From Vibrio qingdaonensis (GTDB taxonomy: Bacteria; Pseudomonadota; Gammaproteobacteria; Enterobacterales; Vibrionaceae): a stretch of DNA of 64,000 bases. The position numbers and the translations under genes are program-made. The stretch spans positions 1 through 64,000 of the forward strand of contig NZ_JAKRRY010000028.1 in assembly GCF_026191675.1 (NCBI RefSeq), in the 5' to 3' direction. The notes beneath the pieces were generated by a model. The model saw nothing but the letters and a program-made list of their open reading frames with translations. It was not told the DNA's origin and ran no database searches. Positions 55,408 through 64,000 of the stretch are shown piece by piece (positions within the stretch are counted from its first letter, which is position 1; each line of letters starts with the position of its first letter).

Positions 55408-56301
55408 TTAACGACGAATATCATGGTCAGAGCGTTGCTCTATTGCTTTAATCAGTGCGGAGTGATCCCACTCTTGCCCTCCCATTGCGGCACATTCATC
55501 AAATAGCGTTAATGCCGTCTGGGTATTGGGAAGCGCAACTTGTAGCTCTTCTGCTCCGGTCAAAGCAAGGTTAAGGTCTTTTTGGTGTAGCGCAATTTTG
55601 AAGCCTGGATTAAAGGTGCCTTCCACCATTCGCTCACCATGCACCTCTAAAATTTTAGAGCTGGCAAAACCACCAAGTAGAGCTTGGCGCACTCGTGCTG
55701 GATCCGCGCCAGCTTTAGATGCAAACACCAACGCTTCAGAGACCGCTTCAATGTTAAGTGCGACAATAATTTGGTTGGCGACTTTGCATGTTTGGCCTGC
55801 CCCATTATCCCCAACCAAGGTAATATTTTTTCCCATCACTTCAAACAGCGGGCGTGCGGCATCAAATGCGGCTTGTTCGCCGCCAACCATAATGCTTAAC
55901 GTACCATTGATTGCGCCCACTTCTCCGCCAGACACGGGCGCATCCAAATATTGCGCGCCACTTTCTTTAACGCGCTTAGCTATGGATTTGGTCGCCATTG
56001 GCGAGATGGAGCTCATATCAATAACCAGTTTTTTATCACGACTTTGTGCCAGACCCTGCTCCACGCCATCATCATCAAACAGTACGGCTTCCACTTGCGG
56101 CGTATTGGGCACCATAATGATGACCACATCGGCCAATAGCGTCGCTTCTTTTGGGGAGTGACAAACTTGTGCACCTGCGGCAACAAGCTCTGCAGGCGGC
56201 GCATTGAAGTGATCAGAAAAAATCAATTTGTACCCTGCTTTTTGCAGATTTTCGGCCATGGGTTTACCCATGATTCCTGTTCCAATAAATGCAACTTTCA
56301 T
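55408..56301 (-). CDS. glxR: 2-hydroxy-3-oxopropionate (tartronate semialdehyde) reductase
   Basis: A 297-residue beta-hydroxyacid dehydrogenase. The N-terminal nucleotide motif is VAFIGTGIMGKPMAENLQKAGY, the substrate motif DAPVSGGEVGAINGTL (about 120) and the catalytic Lys region GAGQTCKVANQI (about 166-177, Lys in CKVANQ). It reduces tartronate semialdehyde, the product of Gcl, to glycerate. It is the third gene after gcl and hyi, about 40 bases downstream of hyi. Confidence 0.93.
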   Translation of the reverse strand: MKVAFIGTGIMGKPMAENLQKAGYKLIFSDHFNAPPAELVAAGAQVCHSPKEATLLADVVIIMVPNTPQVEAVLFDDDGVEQGLAQSRDKKLVIDMSSISPMATKSIAKRVKESGAQYLDAPVSGGEVGAINGTLSIMVGGEQAAFDAARPLFEVMGKNITLVGDNGAGQTCKVANQIIVALNIEAVSEALVFASKAGADPARVRQALLGGFASSKILEVHGERMVEGTFNPGFKIALHQKDLNLALTGAEELQVALPNTQTALTLFDECAAMGGQEWDHSALIKAIEQRSDHDIRR

Positions 56302-56342
56302 ACTATGTTCTCCTTAACGTCGTCGTATTCTCTAATTCCAAC

Positions 56343-57119
56343 CTAGCGATATTCATTCAGCCAATTTAAGCCTGCTTGGGTAGTGGTTTGAGGTTTATAT
56401 TCACAACCAACCCAGCCTTGATAACCAATGTCATCAAGATAATTGAGTAAGTAGGTGTAGTTGATTTCACCTGTACCCGGCTCGTGTCGGCCTGGGTTAT
56501 CTGCAAGCTGAATATGAGCAATCTGCCCTAGATTCTTCTGAATTGTCGGCGCTAAATCCCCTTCCATAATCTGCATATGATAAATGTCATATTGCAAATT
56601 AAGGTTATCACTACCGACTTCTTCTATAATGGCGTTAGCTTGCGCTGTCGTAGTTAAGAAAAAACCGGGAATGTCACGAGTATTAATCGCTTCTATCACC
56701 AGGGAGATACCTTCCTTTTCTAACGCGTGTGCAGCAAAGCGTAAATTGCTCACAAACGTGGCTTGCGCCTGCTCTGTCGTCACGCCATCAGGCACAATAC
56801 CGGCTAAACAATTCACTTGTTTACAACCCAATACTTTGGCGTACTCTATTGCAGTTGGCACGCCTTCTCGAAACTCAGCGATTCGACTCGGGTCAACCGC
56901 GACTCCTCTATCACCCGCATCCCAGTGACCTGCCGGCAGATTAAATAGCACTTGCTCTAAGTGGTTCTTATCAAGCTGATGCTTAATATCGTTGGCAGAC
57001 TCTGCGTAAGGGAATAAGTATTCAACCCCGTGAAATCCAGCGTCAGATGCGGCAGAAAAACGCGCCATAAAATCCAATTCGGTAAACAGCATCGATAAGT
57101 TAGCAGCAAATTTTGGCAT
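56343..57119 (-). CDS. hyi: Hydroxypyruvate isomerase
   Basis: A 258-residue xylose-isomerase-like TIM barrel with the Hyi signatures MPKFAANLSMLFTELDFMARFSAA at the start. Metal-ligand segments follow: LVIEAINTRDIPGFFL (Glu, about 140), QYDIYHMQIMEGDL (Asp/His, about 175), and a Glu near WVGCEYKP at the end. It interconverts hydroxypyruvate and tartronate semialdehyde. It lies between gcl and glxR in one operon, the same order as in E. coli. Confidence 0.93.
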   Translation of the reverse strand: MPKFAANLSMLFTELDFMARFSAASDAGFHGVEYLFPYAESANDIKHQLDKNHLEQVLFNLPAGHWDAGDRGVAVDPSRIAEFREGVPTAIEYAKVLGCKQVNCLAGIVPDGVTTEQAQATFVSNLRFAAHALEKEGISLVIEAINTRDIPGFFLTTTAQANAIIEEVGSDNLNLQYDIYHMQIMEGDLAPTIQKNLGQIAHIQLADNPGRHEPGTGEINYTYLLNYLDDIGYQGWVGCEYKPQTTTQAGLNWLNEYR

Positions 57120-57158
57120 TCTCTTGTCCTCAAAGATTGTTAATTAATTGCCACCATA

Positions 57159-58934
57159 TTATTGGTGGCGTGGCAATGCTGTTGGTGCATCGTCAATGGA
57201 TTCAGATAGCGCTTCAAACTCATTAATGGCGTTAATTTCTACGCCCATCGCAATATTGGTAACACGCTCTAATATCACCTCAACCACCACCGGAACCTTA
57301 TGCGTTTTCATCAGTTCTTTCGCTTGCAAAAATGCGTCTTGCATTTGTTCTGGGTCAGTGACTCGTATTGCCTTACAGCCAAGCCCCTGAACCACAGTGA
57401 CATGATCCACACCATAGCCATTCAGCTCTGGTGCATTCTGGTTTTCAAAAGCGAGTTGAACACAGTAATCAATATCAAACTGTCGCTGTGCTTGACGAAT
57501 TAGCCCTAAATACGAGTTGTTCACCAACACATGGATGTAAGGCAAGTTGAACTGCGCTCCTACCGCTAACTCCTCCATCATGAACTGAAAGTCATAGTCG
57601 CCCGAAATAGCCACAACATCTCGATTCGGATCCGCCGCTTTGACACCCAGAGCCGCTGGTGCAGTCCAGCCTAGAGGACCCGCTTGCCCACAATTAATCC
57701 AATGACGAGGTTTATACACATGCAGAAACTGAGTCGCAGCAATCTGAGATAGACCAATAGTGCTGACATAACACGTATCACGGCCAAAGACTTTATTCAT
57801 TTCTTCATAGACACGCATTGGTTTAATGGGTACTTCGGTATAATGCGTTTTACGTAATAGGGTTGCTTTACGTTGCTGGCATTCGCTCACCCACTGATTT
57901 CGATCTGGCAATCTTCCGGCGTCGCGCCATTCGCGTGCCACTTCCACCATCAGCTCAAGTGCAGCTTTAGCATCGGAGACAATACCTAGATCCGGACAAA
58001 ACACTCGGCCGATTTGGGTTGGCTCTATATCAACATGAACAAACTTTCGGCCTTCGGTATAGACATCAACTGATCCAGTGTGACGGTTAGCAAATCGGTT
58101 ACCGACACCAAAGACAAAATCCGAAGCCAGCATGGTTTCGTTGCCGTAACGGTGGGCGGTTTGCAAGCCCACCATGCCTGCCATTAACTCATGATCATCC
58201 GGAATAGACCCCCATCCCATTAGCGTTGGAATAACAGGTACTCCGGTAATTTCAGCAAACTGTTGCAGCAACTCAGAAGCGCCCGCATTGATAACACCAC
58301 CGCCTGATACAATCAGAGGATTGGATGATGCACACATCATCTCCATGGCTTTTTCAATCTGCGGACGGGTCGCGACGGGTTTATAAGGTGTCAAAGGCTC
58401 GTAAGTATCAATATCAAATTCGATTTCAGCCAACTGAACATCCAATGGTAAGTCAATTAATACCGGACCCGGTCTCCCTGACCGCATTAAATGAAAAGCT
58501 TGCTGGAAAGCACGGGGAACCTGCGCTGGTTCGAGAACCGTTGTACACCACTTGGTGACAGGTTTCGCTATCGACTCAATATCAACCGCCTGAAAATCTT
58601 CTTTGTGTAGACGCGCTCGCGGGGCTTGCCCAGTAATACACAAAATAGGAATGGAATCTGCAGACGCGGAATAGAGCCCGGTGATCATATCGGTACCTGC
58701 GGGGCCAGATGTACCAATACAAACACCAATATTACCTTGTTCAGTTCGCGTATAACCCTCTGCCATATGAGACGCTCCCTCTACGTGTCGCGCCAAGATA
58801 TGATCAATACCACCAAGTTTGTTCATTGCTGCATACATAGGGTTTATTGCTGCACCCGGAACACCAAAGGCGATGTTTACCCCTTCTCGTCTTAATACTT
58901 CTACCGCCGCTTCAATTGCTTTCATCTTCGCCAT
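57159..58934 (-). CDS. gcl: Glyoxylate carboligase (tartronate-semialdehyde synthase)
   Basis: About 591 residues from ATG 58934, behind GGAGA; a longer frame to 58967 would run through the palindromic operator and is rejected. It is a thiamine diphosphate enzyme with N-terminal MAKMKAIEAAVEVLRREG and FGVPGAAINPMYA. As in Gcl, Val replaces the usual catalytic Glu in this region. The cofactor segment GDYDFQFMMEELAVGAQFNLPYIHVLVNN lies near 450-480. It condenses two glyoxylates into tartronate semialdehyde with loss of CO2. It is the first gene of gcl-hyi-glxR. Confidence 0.96.
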   Translation of the reverse strand: MAKMKAIEAAVEVLRREGVNIAFGVPGAAINPMYAAMNKLGGIDHILARHVEGASHMAEGYTRTEQGNIGVCIGTSGPAGTDMITGLYSASADSIPILCITGQAPRARLHKEDFQAVDIESIAKPVTKWCTTVLEPAQVPRAFQQAFHLMRSGRPGPVLIDLPLDVQLAEIEFDIDTYEPLTPYKPVATRPQIEKAMEMMCASSNPLIVSGGGVINAGASELLQQFAEITGVPVIPTLMGWGSIPDDHELMAGMVGLQTAHRYGNETMLASDFVFGVGNRFANRHTGSVDVYTEGRKFVHVDIEPTQIGRVFCPDLGIVSDAKAALELMVEVAREWRDAGRLPDRNQWVSECQQRKATLLRKTHYTEVPIKPMRVYEEMNKVFGRDTCYVSTIGLSQIAATQFLHVYKPRHWINCGQAGPLGWTAPAALGVKAADPNRDVVAISGDYDFQFMMEELAVGAQFNLPYIHVLVNNSYLGLIRQAQRQFDIDYCVQLAFENQNAPELNGYGVDHVTVVQGLGCKAIRVTDPEQMQDAFLQAKELMKTHKVPVVVEVILERVTNIAMGVEINAINEFEALSESIDDAPTALPRHQ

Positions 58935-58951
58935 GTTGCTCTCCAATTCGG

Positions 58952-58963
58952 ATTGTATACAAT
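58952..58963. promoter_or_regulatory. Palindromic operator upstream of gcl
   Basis: ATTGTATACAAT is a perfect 12-base palindrome 18 bases before the gcl start, where bound protein would block transcription. It differs by one base from the core ATTGTATAAAAT of the Hyp-regulon motif. Confidence 0.6.
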
Positions 58964-59203
58964 TCAACTTCGTTTTGTGTACTATGAATCATATTGGAGA
59001 TATCGCAAGCTAAAATTGTACATTTTTGCAACATAGAGCTTATACACTAAGTAACCACTAACTCCATACTCCACATCAACACTAGCTTTATATTAAATAT
59101 CTTCACATGAAAATATTTTTACTGTTTTTCTAATGAAAAATAATTGTTAAATACCCTTTGATTGTTCACACAAATTAAAATATAAGTAGATTAATTAATG
59201 TAC

Positions 59204-59217
59204 TTTTGTATACAAAA
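59204..59217. promoter_or_regulatory. Palindromic operator upstream of aceB
   Basis: TTTTGTATACAAAA is a perfect 14-base palindrome 31 bases before the malate synthase start. Its core equals that of the gcl site, so one repressor probably controls both divergent units. The remainder of the 313-base gap (58935-59247) is AT-rich and has no gene. Confidence 0.6.
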
Positions 59218-59247
59218 TCAAAAGACATTGTTTAAAGGAGACGAGCA

Positions 59248-60864
59248 ATGACAATGAATGACGCGAAGGAAGAAATAACAATGCACAGTATCCAAATCGT
59301 TGGTACAACCCAACCACAAGGATATAAAGATATTTTGTCGGATGAAGCGTTGTGCTTCTTATCCTCGTTAGTCGATAAATTTGGCGAACGACGTGATGCG
59401 CTACTTCAGCAGCGAGACGCTATACAAGCGCAATATGATCAAGGGGCTACGCCTGATTTTCGAACTGACACCAAGGCCATTCGTGATGATAAAACTTGGC
59501 AGATCGCTCCGCCACCTCAGGATTTGCTTGATCGTCGCGTTGAAATTACCGGACCCGTTGAGCGAAAAATGGTGATCAATGCCCTTAACTCAGGCGCCAA
59601 AGTCTTTATGTGCTGCTTTGAAGATGCGTCGTCACCCACATGGGAAAATATGGTTGAGGGCCAAATCAATCTGCGTGACGCCAATTTAGGAACAATCAAT
59701 TATTACGATCAAAGTAAAGCAAAAAACTACACATTGGACGCCGACCCAGCTTTGCTCATTGCTCGCCCTCGAGGTTTGCATTTACCTGAGAAATCGATTC
59801 AATTTAAGCACCAAGCGATCCCAGGCTGCTTAATGGATTTTGCCCTGTATTTCTTCCATAACTATCAAGCACGCGCAGCAAAAGGCCAAGGTGTGTATTA
59901 CTATCTTCCTAAGCTAGAGACCATGGAAGAAGCTCAGTGGTGGGAGGACATATTTTGCTTCACAGAGCGTTATTTTAATGTACCTACAGGGACCATTCGC
60001 GCCACAGTACTTATTGAAACCTTACCCGCGGTATTCCAAATGGATGAAATACTCTATGTCATGCGCCAGCATATTGTTGCGATGAACTGTGGACGTTGGG
60101 ACTACATCTTTAGCTATATCAAAACACTTAAAAACCATGCAGACAGAATTCTACCCGACCGACATGGCATTGGAATGGATCAATCCTTTCTTAAGGCCTA
60201 TAGCCAACTATTAGTGCGAACTTGCCACACCAGAGGTGCGCTCGCCATGGGAGGTATGTCCGCCTTTATCCCATCAAAAGATCCATTAGAGATGGCAAAC
60301 GTCACTCGCAAAGTGATTGATGATAAACAGCGGGAAGCGCTCAATGGTCATGATGGTACTTGGGTCGCGCATCCAGCTCTAGTTGATTTAGCGATGTCGA
60401 CATTTAACGAGCACCTGAAAGGGCAAGTGAACCAACTTAATTTCCCGAGTCCAACGCATACGATAGATGCCGAGCAGCTGCTTGCCCCTTGTCCCGGAAC
60501 CCGAGATGAAGCTGGCGTTAGAAAAAACATTCGAATTGCGGTGTATTACATTGAGGCATGGATCCAAGGGCATGGTTGCGTCCCTATCTACGGGCTGATG
60601 GAAGATGCCGCAACGGCTGAAATTTCAAGAGCTAACCTTTGGCAATGGATCCATCACGCTATAGCGCTAGATGACGGACAAGTATTCACCAAAACACTAT
60701 TCCATCGCTGGCTCTATGAAGAACTCAACACTATCAAACAGGAAGTTGGCGAGACGCGCTATGCTGCTGGCCGCTTTGTTGAAACAGCTGACCTTTTTTA
60801 TGAGCTATCAACAGCAAAGACATTCGCGAGCTTCCTGACCCTTCCAAGCTATCAACTACTGTAG
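59248..60864 (+). CDS. aceB: Malate synthase A
   Basis: A 538-residue enzyme of the AceB type that joins glyoxylate and acetyl-CoA to malate. The start has an AAAGGAGACGAG ribosome site. Signatures are DRRVEITGPVERKMVINALN (about 90-110), a LHLPEKSIQ segment, RWDYIFSYIKTLKN (about 280-293) with active-site residues nearby, and GMEDAATAEISR-like sequence near the end. No aceA (isocitrate lyase) is adjacent. In this setting it probably drains glyoxylate from outside sources rather than acting in the glyoxylate bypass. Confidence 0.96.
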   Translation: MTMNDAKEEITMHSIQIVGTTQPQGYKDILSDEALCFLSSLVDKFGERRDALLQQRDAIQAQYDQGATPDFRTDTKAIRDDKTWQIAPPPQDLLDRRVEITGPVERKMVINALNSGAKVFMCCFEDASSPTWENMVEGQINLRDANLGTINYYDQSKAKNYTLDADPALLIARPRGLHLPEKSIQFKHQAIPGCLMDFALYFFHNYQARAAKGQGVYYYLPKLETMEEAQWWEDIFCFTERYFNVPTGTIRATVLIETLPAVFQMDEILYVMRQHIVAMNCGRWDYIFSYIKTLKNHADRILPDRHGIGMDQSFLKAYSQLLVRTCHTRGALAMGGMSAFIPSKDPLEMANVTRKVIDDKQREALNGHDGTWVAHPALVDLAMSTFNEHLKGQVNQLNFPSPTHTIDAEQLLAPCPGTRDEAGVRKNIRIAVYYIEAWIQGHGCVPIYGLMEDAATAEISRANLWQWIHHAIALDDGQVFTKTLFHRWLYEELNTIKQEVGETRYAAGRFVETADLFYELSTAKTFASFLTLPSYQLL

Positions 60865-61037
60865 GAGTCGTCCGTACTTAATGGTCGGCAAGGTCATAGA
60901 CATCGCAAGATAATATCGACATTAAGGCCAGTCAAAAGCAAGCATGTGATACCGCTTCTACAACATGCCGCTTTCTTGATGCCATCTTTCAATAGTTAGT
61001 AGCACCACGATAAACGCGATAAAACTAGGAGATTAAC

Positions 61038-61466
61038 ATGGGAAGTTTAACGCTCAAGCAAGCACTGACCATTACAGATGGCACCTTTGGCGCTGGGGAG
61101 GAAAGTCACAGTGCACCGCTCACTGTTGCGGTACTCGACAGTGGCGGAAAACTCATTACGCTACAACGACAGGATGGGTCCAGCATGATGCGCCCTGATA
61201 TCGCCATTGCCAAAGCATGGGGAGCACTCGCGCTTGGTTGCTCTTCCCGAAAATTGGCACAAGATGCCGACGCAAGACCCGCCTTTATTTCAGCCATTAA
61301 CGTACTGGCGCATGGCAATATGGTGCCAGTTCCTGGTGGACTATTAATTAGGGATGCCGAGAAAACGGTACTTGGCGCCGTTGGTGTAAGTGGCGATCTT
61401 TCCGATCTTGATGAAAGTTGCGCATTAATGGGTATTGACCACGCCAACTTATTCAGTGATGAATAA
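61038..61466 (+). CDS. GlcG/HbpS-family heme-binding-like protein
   Basis: A 142-residue single-domain protein of the GlcG/HbpS family. It has SAPLTVAVLDSGGKLITLQRQDG (about 23-46) and a Gly-rich GGLLIRDAEKTVLGAVGVSGDL near 98-118. Members often accompany glycolate/glyoxylate genes; biochemical role is unclear. It lies 173 bases after aceB in the same direction, so it may be co-transcribed. Confidence 0.85.
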   Translation: MGSLTLKQALTITDGTFGAGEESHSAPLTVAVLDSGGKLITLQRQDGSSMMRPDIAIAKAWGALALGCSSRKLAQDADARPAFISAINVLAHGNMVPVPGGLLIRDAEKTVLGAVGVSGDLSDLDESCALMGIDHANLFSDE

Positions 61467-61555
61467 GTCTATTGAAACGCAATGTTTCACAACGCGTCAT
61501 TGCTGCGACGACAGGCCGCTTAATGTTTACTTGTCGTGATGGTCACTAGCCAAAA

Positions 61556-61590
61556 GTCGATCCCTGCCTTCGCAGGGATGGCGATTTTTC
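61556..61590 (+). terminator. Probable terminator after the glcG-like gene
   Basis: TCCCTGC / GCAGGGA stem with a CTTC loop, then GGCGATTTTT. Confidence 0.6.
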
Positions 61591-61622
61591 CGACACTCTC
61601 AACAATCCAAAAGCATCGCTTT

Positions 61623-62105
61623 CTATTCAAACTGCCCTAGCCACTGTTTCAACAACTGATTAAGATTTTTCTTTTGAGGCTTGGACAAAGACTGGACTAG
61701 TTTCTGTTGCACTTCCACGTGCTCTTCCATCATCTTATCGATCAGCACAAGTCCTTCATCCGTCAGCTTGACTCTTACGCTGCGTCGGTCTTCTTTGCTA
61801 TGCGTTCGTGAGATGTATCCCTTAGACTCTAACTTGTCCATACGATTCGTCATAGCACCAGAAGTTAGCATCATAGAATCAATCAGCTCTGATGGGGTCA
61901 ATTGATAAGGGCTACCGCTGCGTCTGAGCGTTGCAAGAACATCAAACTCCCCCATCTTTAAGTCATATTTTTTATGGACTTCAGCAACTTGGGTTTCCAT
62001 ATATTTAGCAAGGCGCATCATTCGCCCCATCATGGCCATTGGCTCAGTTTCAAGCTCAGGCTTCTCTTTTGCCCATTGCGTGACTACGCGATCCACTGCA
62101 TCCAT
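61623..62105 (-). CDS. MarR family transcriptional regulator
   Basis: A 160-residue winged-helix protein. The MarR domain has LTPSELIDSMMLTSGAMTNRMDKLESKGYISRTHSKEDRRSVRVKLTDEG (about 68-115), the classical recognition helix and wing. It is divergent from an EamA exporter, the common arrangement in which MarR represses the transporter and itself. Two inverted repeats lie in the shared promoter region. Confidence 0.92.
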   Translation of the reverse strand: MDAVDRVVTQWAKEKPELETEPMAMMGRMMRLAKYMETQVAEVHKKYDLKMGEFDVLATLRRSGSPYQLTPSELIDSMMLTSGAMTNRMDKLESKGYISRTHSKEDRRSVRVKLTDEGLVLIDKMMEEHVEVQQKLVQSLSKPQKKNLNQLLKQWLGQFE

Positions 62106-62162
62106 TGTTGTTCCTACTCCATTATGTTAACGCTCGTCTAGAACCACGACGGACGTTAAAAT

Positions 62163-62237
62163 TACTTTAACGTTAAGATACTTTACATTGTAAACTTTTG
62201 CTAGTACATTTAGGGCAAATATCTTAACGTAAAGATA
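62163..62237. promoter_or_regulatory. Paired inverted repeats between marR and the EamA transporter
   Basis: TTAACGTTAA (perfect palindrome, 62167-62176, flanked by CTT/AAGATA) and TATCTTAACGTAAAGATA (62220-62237) share the sequence TTAACGT and lie just before the two divergent starts. They are candidate MarR sites. Confidence 0.6.
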
Positions 62238-62244
62238 AGTAACC

Positions 62245-63153
62245 ATGAATATATTACTCGCAATGATACCTGCTTTTTTCTGGGGAACGACATACGCCGT
62301 CACCAAGTTCTCCCTGCCCGATTGGCCACCCATTCTACTTGGTGCATTGCGAGCGTTACCTGCTGGTTTACTATTACTCGCCGTTAAACCCACTTTGCCG
62401 AAAAAGGGTGATTGGCAAATTCTGTTTAGCCTTGGCTTAATCAACATCGCCACGTTCTTTGGTCTCATTTTTGTCATGGCACAAACACTCCCATCCGCGA
62501 TTTCTGGTGTTGGAATGGTCTCTGTTCCTGTGTTTGCCATGTTATATCACTGGCTAATCGGTAAGCGTAAGCCTAGCTGGATTCAAGCAATAAGCGGGTT
62601 GGTACTGGTTATTCTAGCGTACTTTTTGTTTTCACCTGGCTCTATGAGTCTTAATCCTATTGGGCTAGGAGCGATGCTTGCCGCCATTATGTGTATCGTC
62701 GTCGGTAGCAGTATTACTAAGTCTCTAGGTAACCGAATGCACTGGTGGACAGTGCTTACGTGGCAGTTAATTTTAGGCGGTATCATGCTGTCTATCGCCG
62801 CCAGTATTCATATGACGGTTGCACCATCGCTCTATTTGGATGTATATCATCACTTTAATAGCAAAAACCTGATGGGCTTACTGTGGGTGATCGGCCTTAA
62901 TACCGCATTAGGCTACGGCATGTATGTTTGGCTATTGCAGCGAATGACCGTCGTCGATTTTACCTTCGGCGGTATTGCGAACCCAATCGCCGGTATCGTA
63001 TGTGGCCTTATCTTACTTGGGGAATCTTTCACCCTACCACAGTATTTACTCATGTCGGGTATGATCGCCACATCGTTACTGCCGCAAGTTATTCTTGCCA
63101 TTAGACAAAACAAGCCGAACCCCTTACTCAGCAGTAAGGCGACACGCCCTTAA
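62245..63153 (+). CDS. EamA/DMT family transporter controlled by divergent MarR
   Basis: A 302-residue membrane protein with ten hydrophobic segments in two EamA repeats (start MNILLAMIPAFFWGTTYAVTK; second repeat NTALGYGMYVWLLQRM...GGIANPIAGIVCGLILLGES). It is probably an exporter of a small toxic compound or metabolite. The divergent MarR regulator suggests induction by its substrate. It is only distantly like the tandem pair at 1-3 kb. Confidence 0.9.
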   Translation: MNILLAMIPAFFWGTTYAVTKFSLPDWPPILLGALRALPAGLLLLAVKPTLPKKGDWQILFSLGLINIATFFGLIFVMAQTLPSAISGVGMVSVPVFAMLYHWLIGKRKPSWIQAISGLVLVILAYFLFSPGSMSLNPIGLGAMLAAIMCIVVGSSITKSLGNRMHWWTVLTWQLILGGIMLSIAASIHMTVAPSLYLDVYHHFNSKNLMGLLWVIGLNTALGYGMYVWLLQRMTVVDFTFGGIANPIAGIVCGLILLGESFTLPQYLLMSGMIATSLLPQVILAIRQNKPNPLLSSKATRP

Positions 63154-63170
63154 TTAAGTCTGTTCAAACA

Positions 63171-63208
63171 AAAAAAGGCGGTACATCACATGATGTACCG
63201 CCTTTTTT
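63171..63208. terminator. Bidirectional terminator
   Basis: Perfect 18-base-pair stem (63171-63188 with 63191-63208) with a two-base loop and A/T runs on both sides, between the convergent transporter and RTX genes. Confidence 0.92.
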
Positions 63209-63224
63209 ATTACACCACTCTCGT

Positions 63225-64000
63225 CTACAAATCGACCTTAATGATGTTCAAGCTATCAAGCTGACTAATGAGGTCAACCTGATGCCCAGCAGGGTCATTG
63301 ATGACATTTGCATCCGATATTCCCAACTCACTCCAACCTACACCATCTAAGGTGATATCCGTTTGCTCGTTTCCTTTTGTCACGCTGATAACCGTACTGG
63401 TCGCATCGTTCACATCATCATTAACCGTCACTGATATATTGCCAAGCAATTCACCAAGATTATTATGTTCTGGCAATAAATCCGAAATATCCAGAAGGTC
63501 ATCACCGACACTGAAATCCGTTACCGTCGAGGTTGCGGGATTCAAGGTTGTTCCTGCTGAGTTTTCCGTGAATAAGAACAAATCATGCCCATCCCCCCCG
63601 GTTAAGATATCATTACCACCGCCACCAAAAATGATGTCACTCTCCGCGCTGCCTAGCAGGGTTTCAGATGAACTATCACCCACCACTATTTGATCAGGCA
63701 AGGTAAGTTGCTCGGATTGGTGCAGAGCAATAATGACGTCGGCAGGCGTCATATCGTCTAAGTCAAGTTGAGTCACACCTAGCAAAGAAGTGAGTGTCAC
63801 ACCTTCTAACACAATAGATTGAAGCAGAACGCCACTATCGCTAATTTCAATCACTGTATCGCCAGATTGCTCTTGGATACTCAGCTGATCGGTCAGTAAC
63901 TCGTCGGCTTTAAAGTCAACCGACGTTAAGTCAACGACATCATGGGTCACCGTTGGATCATTGCTCGTGAAATCGCGAACATCAAAGTCTTTCACCGTAT
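63225..64000 (-). CDS. RTX-type secreted protein, C-terminus (partial)
   Basis: The last 257 or so codons of a larger minus-strand gene that continues beyond the window; the first in-window GTG is not a convincing start. It has a calcium-binding RTX nonapeptide stretch (GSAESDIIFGGGGNDILTGGDGHDLFLF, about 118-145 of the fragment). The type I secretion C-terminal domain follows (STVTDFSVGDDLLDISDLLP). Such proteins are often large Ca-dependent adhesins of vibrios exported by an HlyB/HlyD/TolC-type machine. No secretion gene is in reach except the dead HlyD remnant 39 kb away. Confidence 0.85.
   Translation of the reverse strand, partial: TVKDFDVRDFTSNDPTVTHDVVDLTSVDFKADELLTDQLSIQEQSGDTVIEISDSGVLLQSIVLEGVTLTSLLGVTQLDLDDMTPADVIIALHQSEQLTLPDQIVVGDSSSETLLGSAESDIIFGGGGNDILTGGDGHDLFLFTENSAGTTLNPATSTVTDFSVGDDLLDISDLLPEHNNLGELLGNISVTVNDDVNDATSTVISVTKGNEQTDITLDGVGWSELGISDANVINDPAGHQVDLISQLDSLNIIKVDL

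Noticed and set aside
55526..56161. Long plus-strand ORF opposite glxR
   Set aside because: Shadow frame of a clearly coding gene with no family match.
58935..58967. Longer gcl start
   Set aside because: It overlaps the palindromic operator and adds residues absent from known Gcl; ATG 58934 gives the normal MAKMKA start.
1..64000. CRISPR arrays, tRNA or rRNA genes, complete insertion sequences or prophage
   Set aside because: No regular spaced repeats, cloverleaf-like genes, rRNA stretches, intact transposases or phage gene blocks were seen.

Overview
The window looks like part of a Vibrio (Vibrionaceae) replicon. Supporting features are the malT / malP-malQ-glgB block, SstT, a Vibrio-type M9 collagenase, chitobiase remains and a type I-secreted RTX protein. 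Placement on the second chromosome is an inference from this gene mix. The sequence opens inside one gene (an ectoine hydrolase-like M24 peptidase) and closes inside another (an RTX protein).

Layout. 1-3.0 kb: tail of a DoeA-like peptidase, an EutA-like Asp/Glu racemase-family protein and two tandem EamA transporters. 3.3-6.8 kb: RsgA GTPase, SstT, and a MAPEG + small membrane protein pair. 6.9-17.4 kb: glycogen/maltodextrin block glgB, malQ, malP, with divergent malT. 17.7-20.3 kb: chitobiase gene broken by two frameshifts. 20.7-25.7 kb: visibly AT-rich accessory island with a C39-like lipoprotein, phosphopantetheinyl transferase, acyltransferase and GNAT. It also holds two wrecks: an HlyD C-terminus and an NRPS condensation domain with an internal amber stop. 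26.4-37.7 kb: hydroxyproline (Hyp) uptake and catabolism with its GntR regulator. 37.8-46.1 kb: orphan HTH regulator, oppABCDF and an Xaa-Pro aminopeptidase. 46.2-48.4 kb: secreted collagenase. 48.9-51.3 kb: small membrane protein, DedA, RodA-like. 51.4-54.4 kb: FIST-domain chemoreceptor, an ISAs1-family transposase remnant and the decayed 3' end of a second chemoreceptor. 54.4-61.5 kb: glyoxylate cluster (TetR, glxR, hyi, gcl, aceB, glcG). 61.6-64 kb: MarR + EamA transporter, RTX protein C-terminus.

Main result. Genes from about 26.4 to 48.4 kb form a coherent collagen-to-2-oxoglutarate route. A secreted collagenase makes Pro/Hyp-rich peptides, an Opp-type transporter imports them, and an Xaa-Pro aminopeptidase opens X-Pro/X-Hyp bonds. 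4-Hyp epimerase, D-Hyp dehydrogenase, deaminase and 2-oxoglutarate semialdehyde dehydrogenase then finish Hyp catabolism; a separate PotABCD-like transporter could import free Hyp. An 18-nt pseudo-palindrome (consensus GTATATTGTATAAAATAT) occurs upstream of the deaminase, the solute-binding protein, the epimerase, gntR and oppA. A weaker match lies upstream of the collagenase. This suggests one GntR-controlled collagen regulon. Two palindromes between gcl and aceB share the core of the motif.
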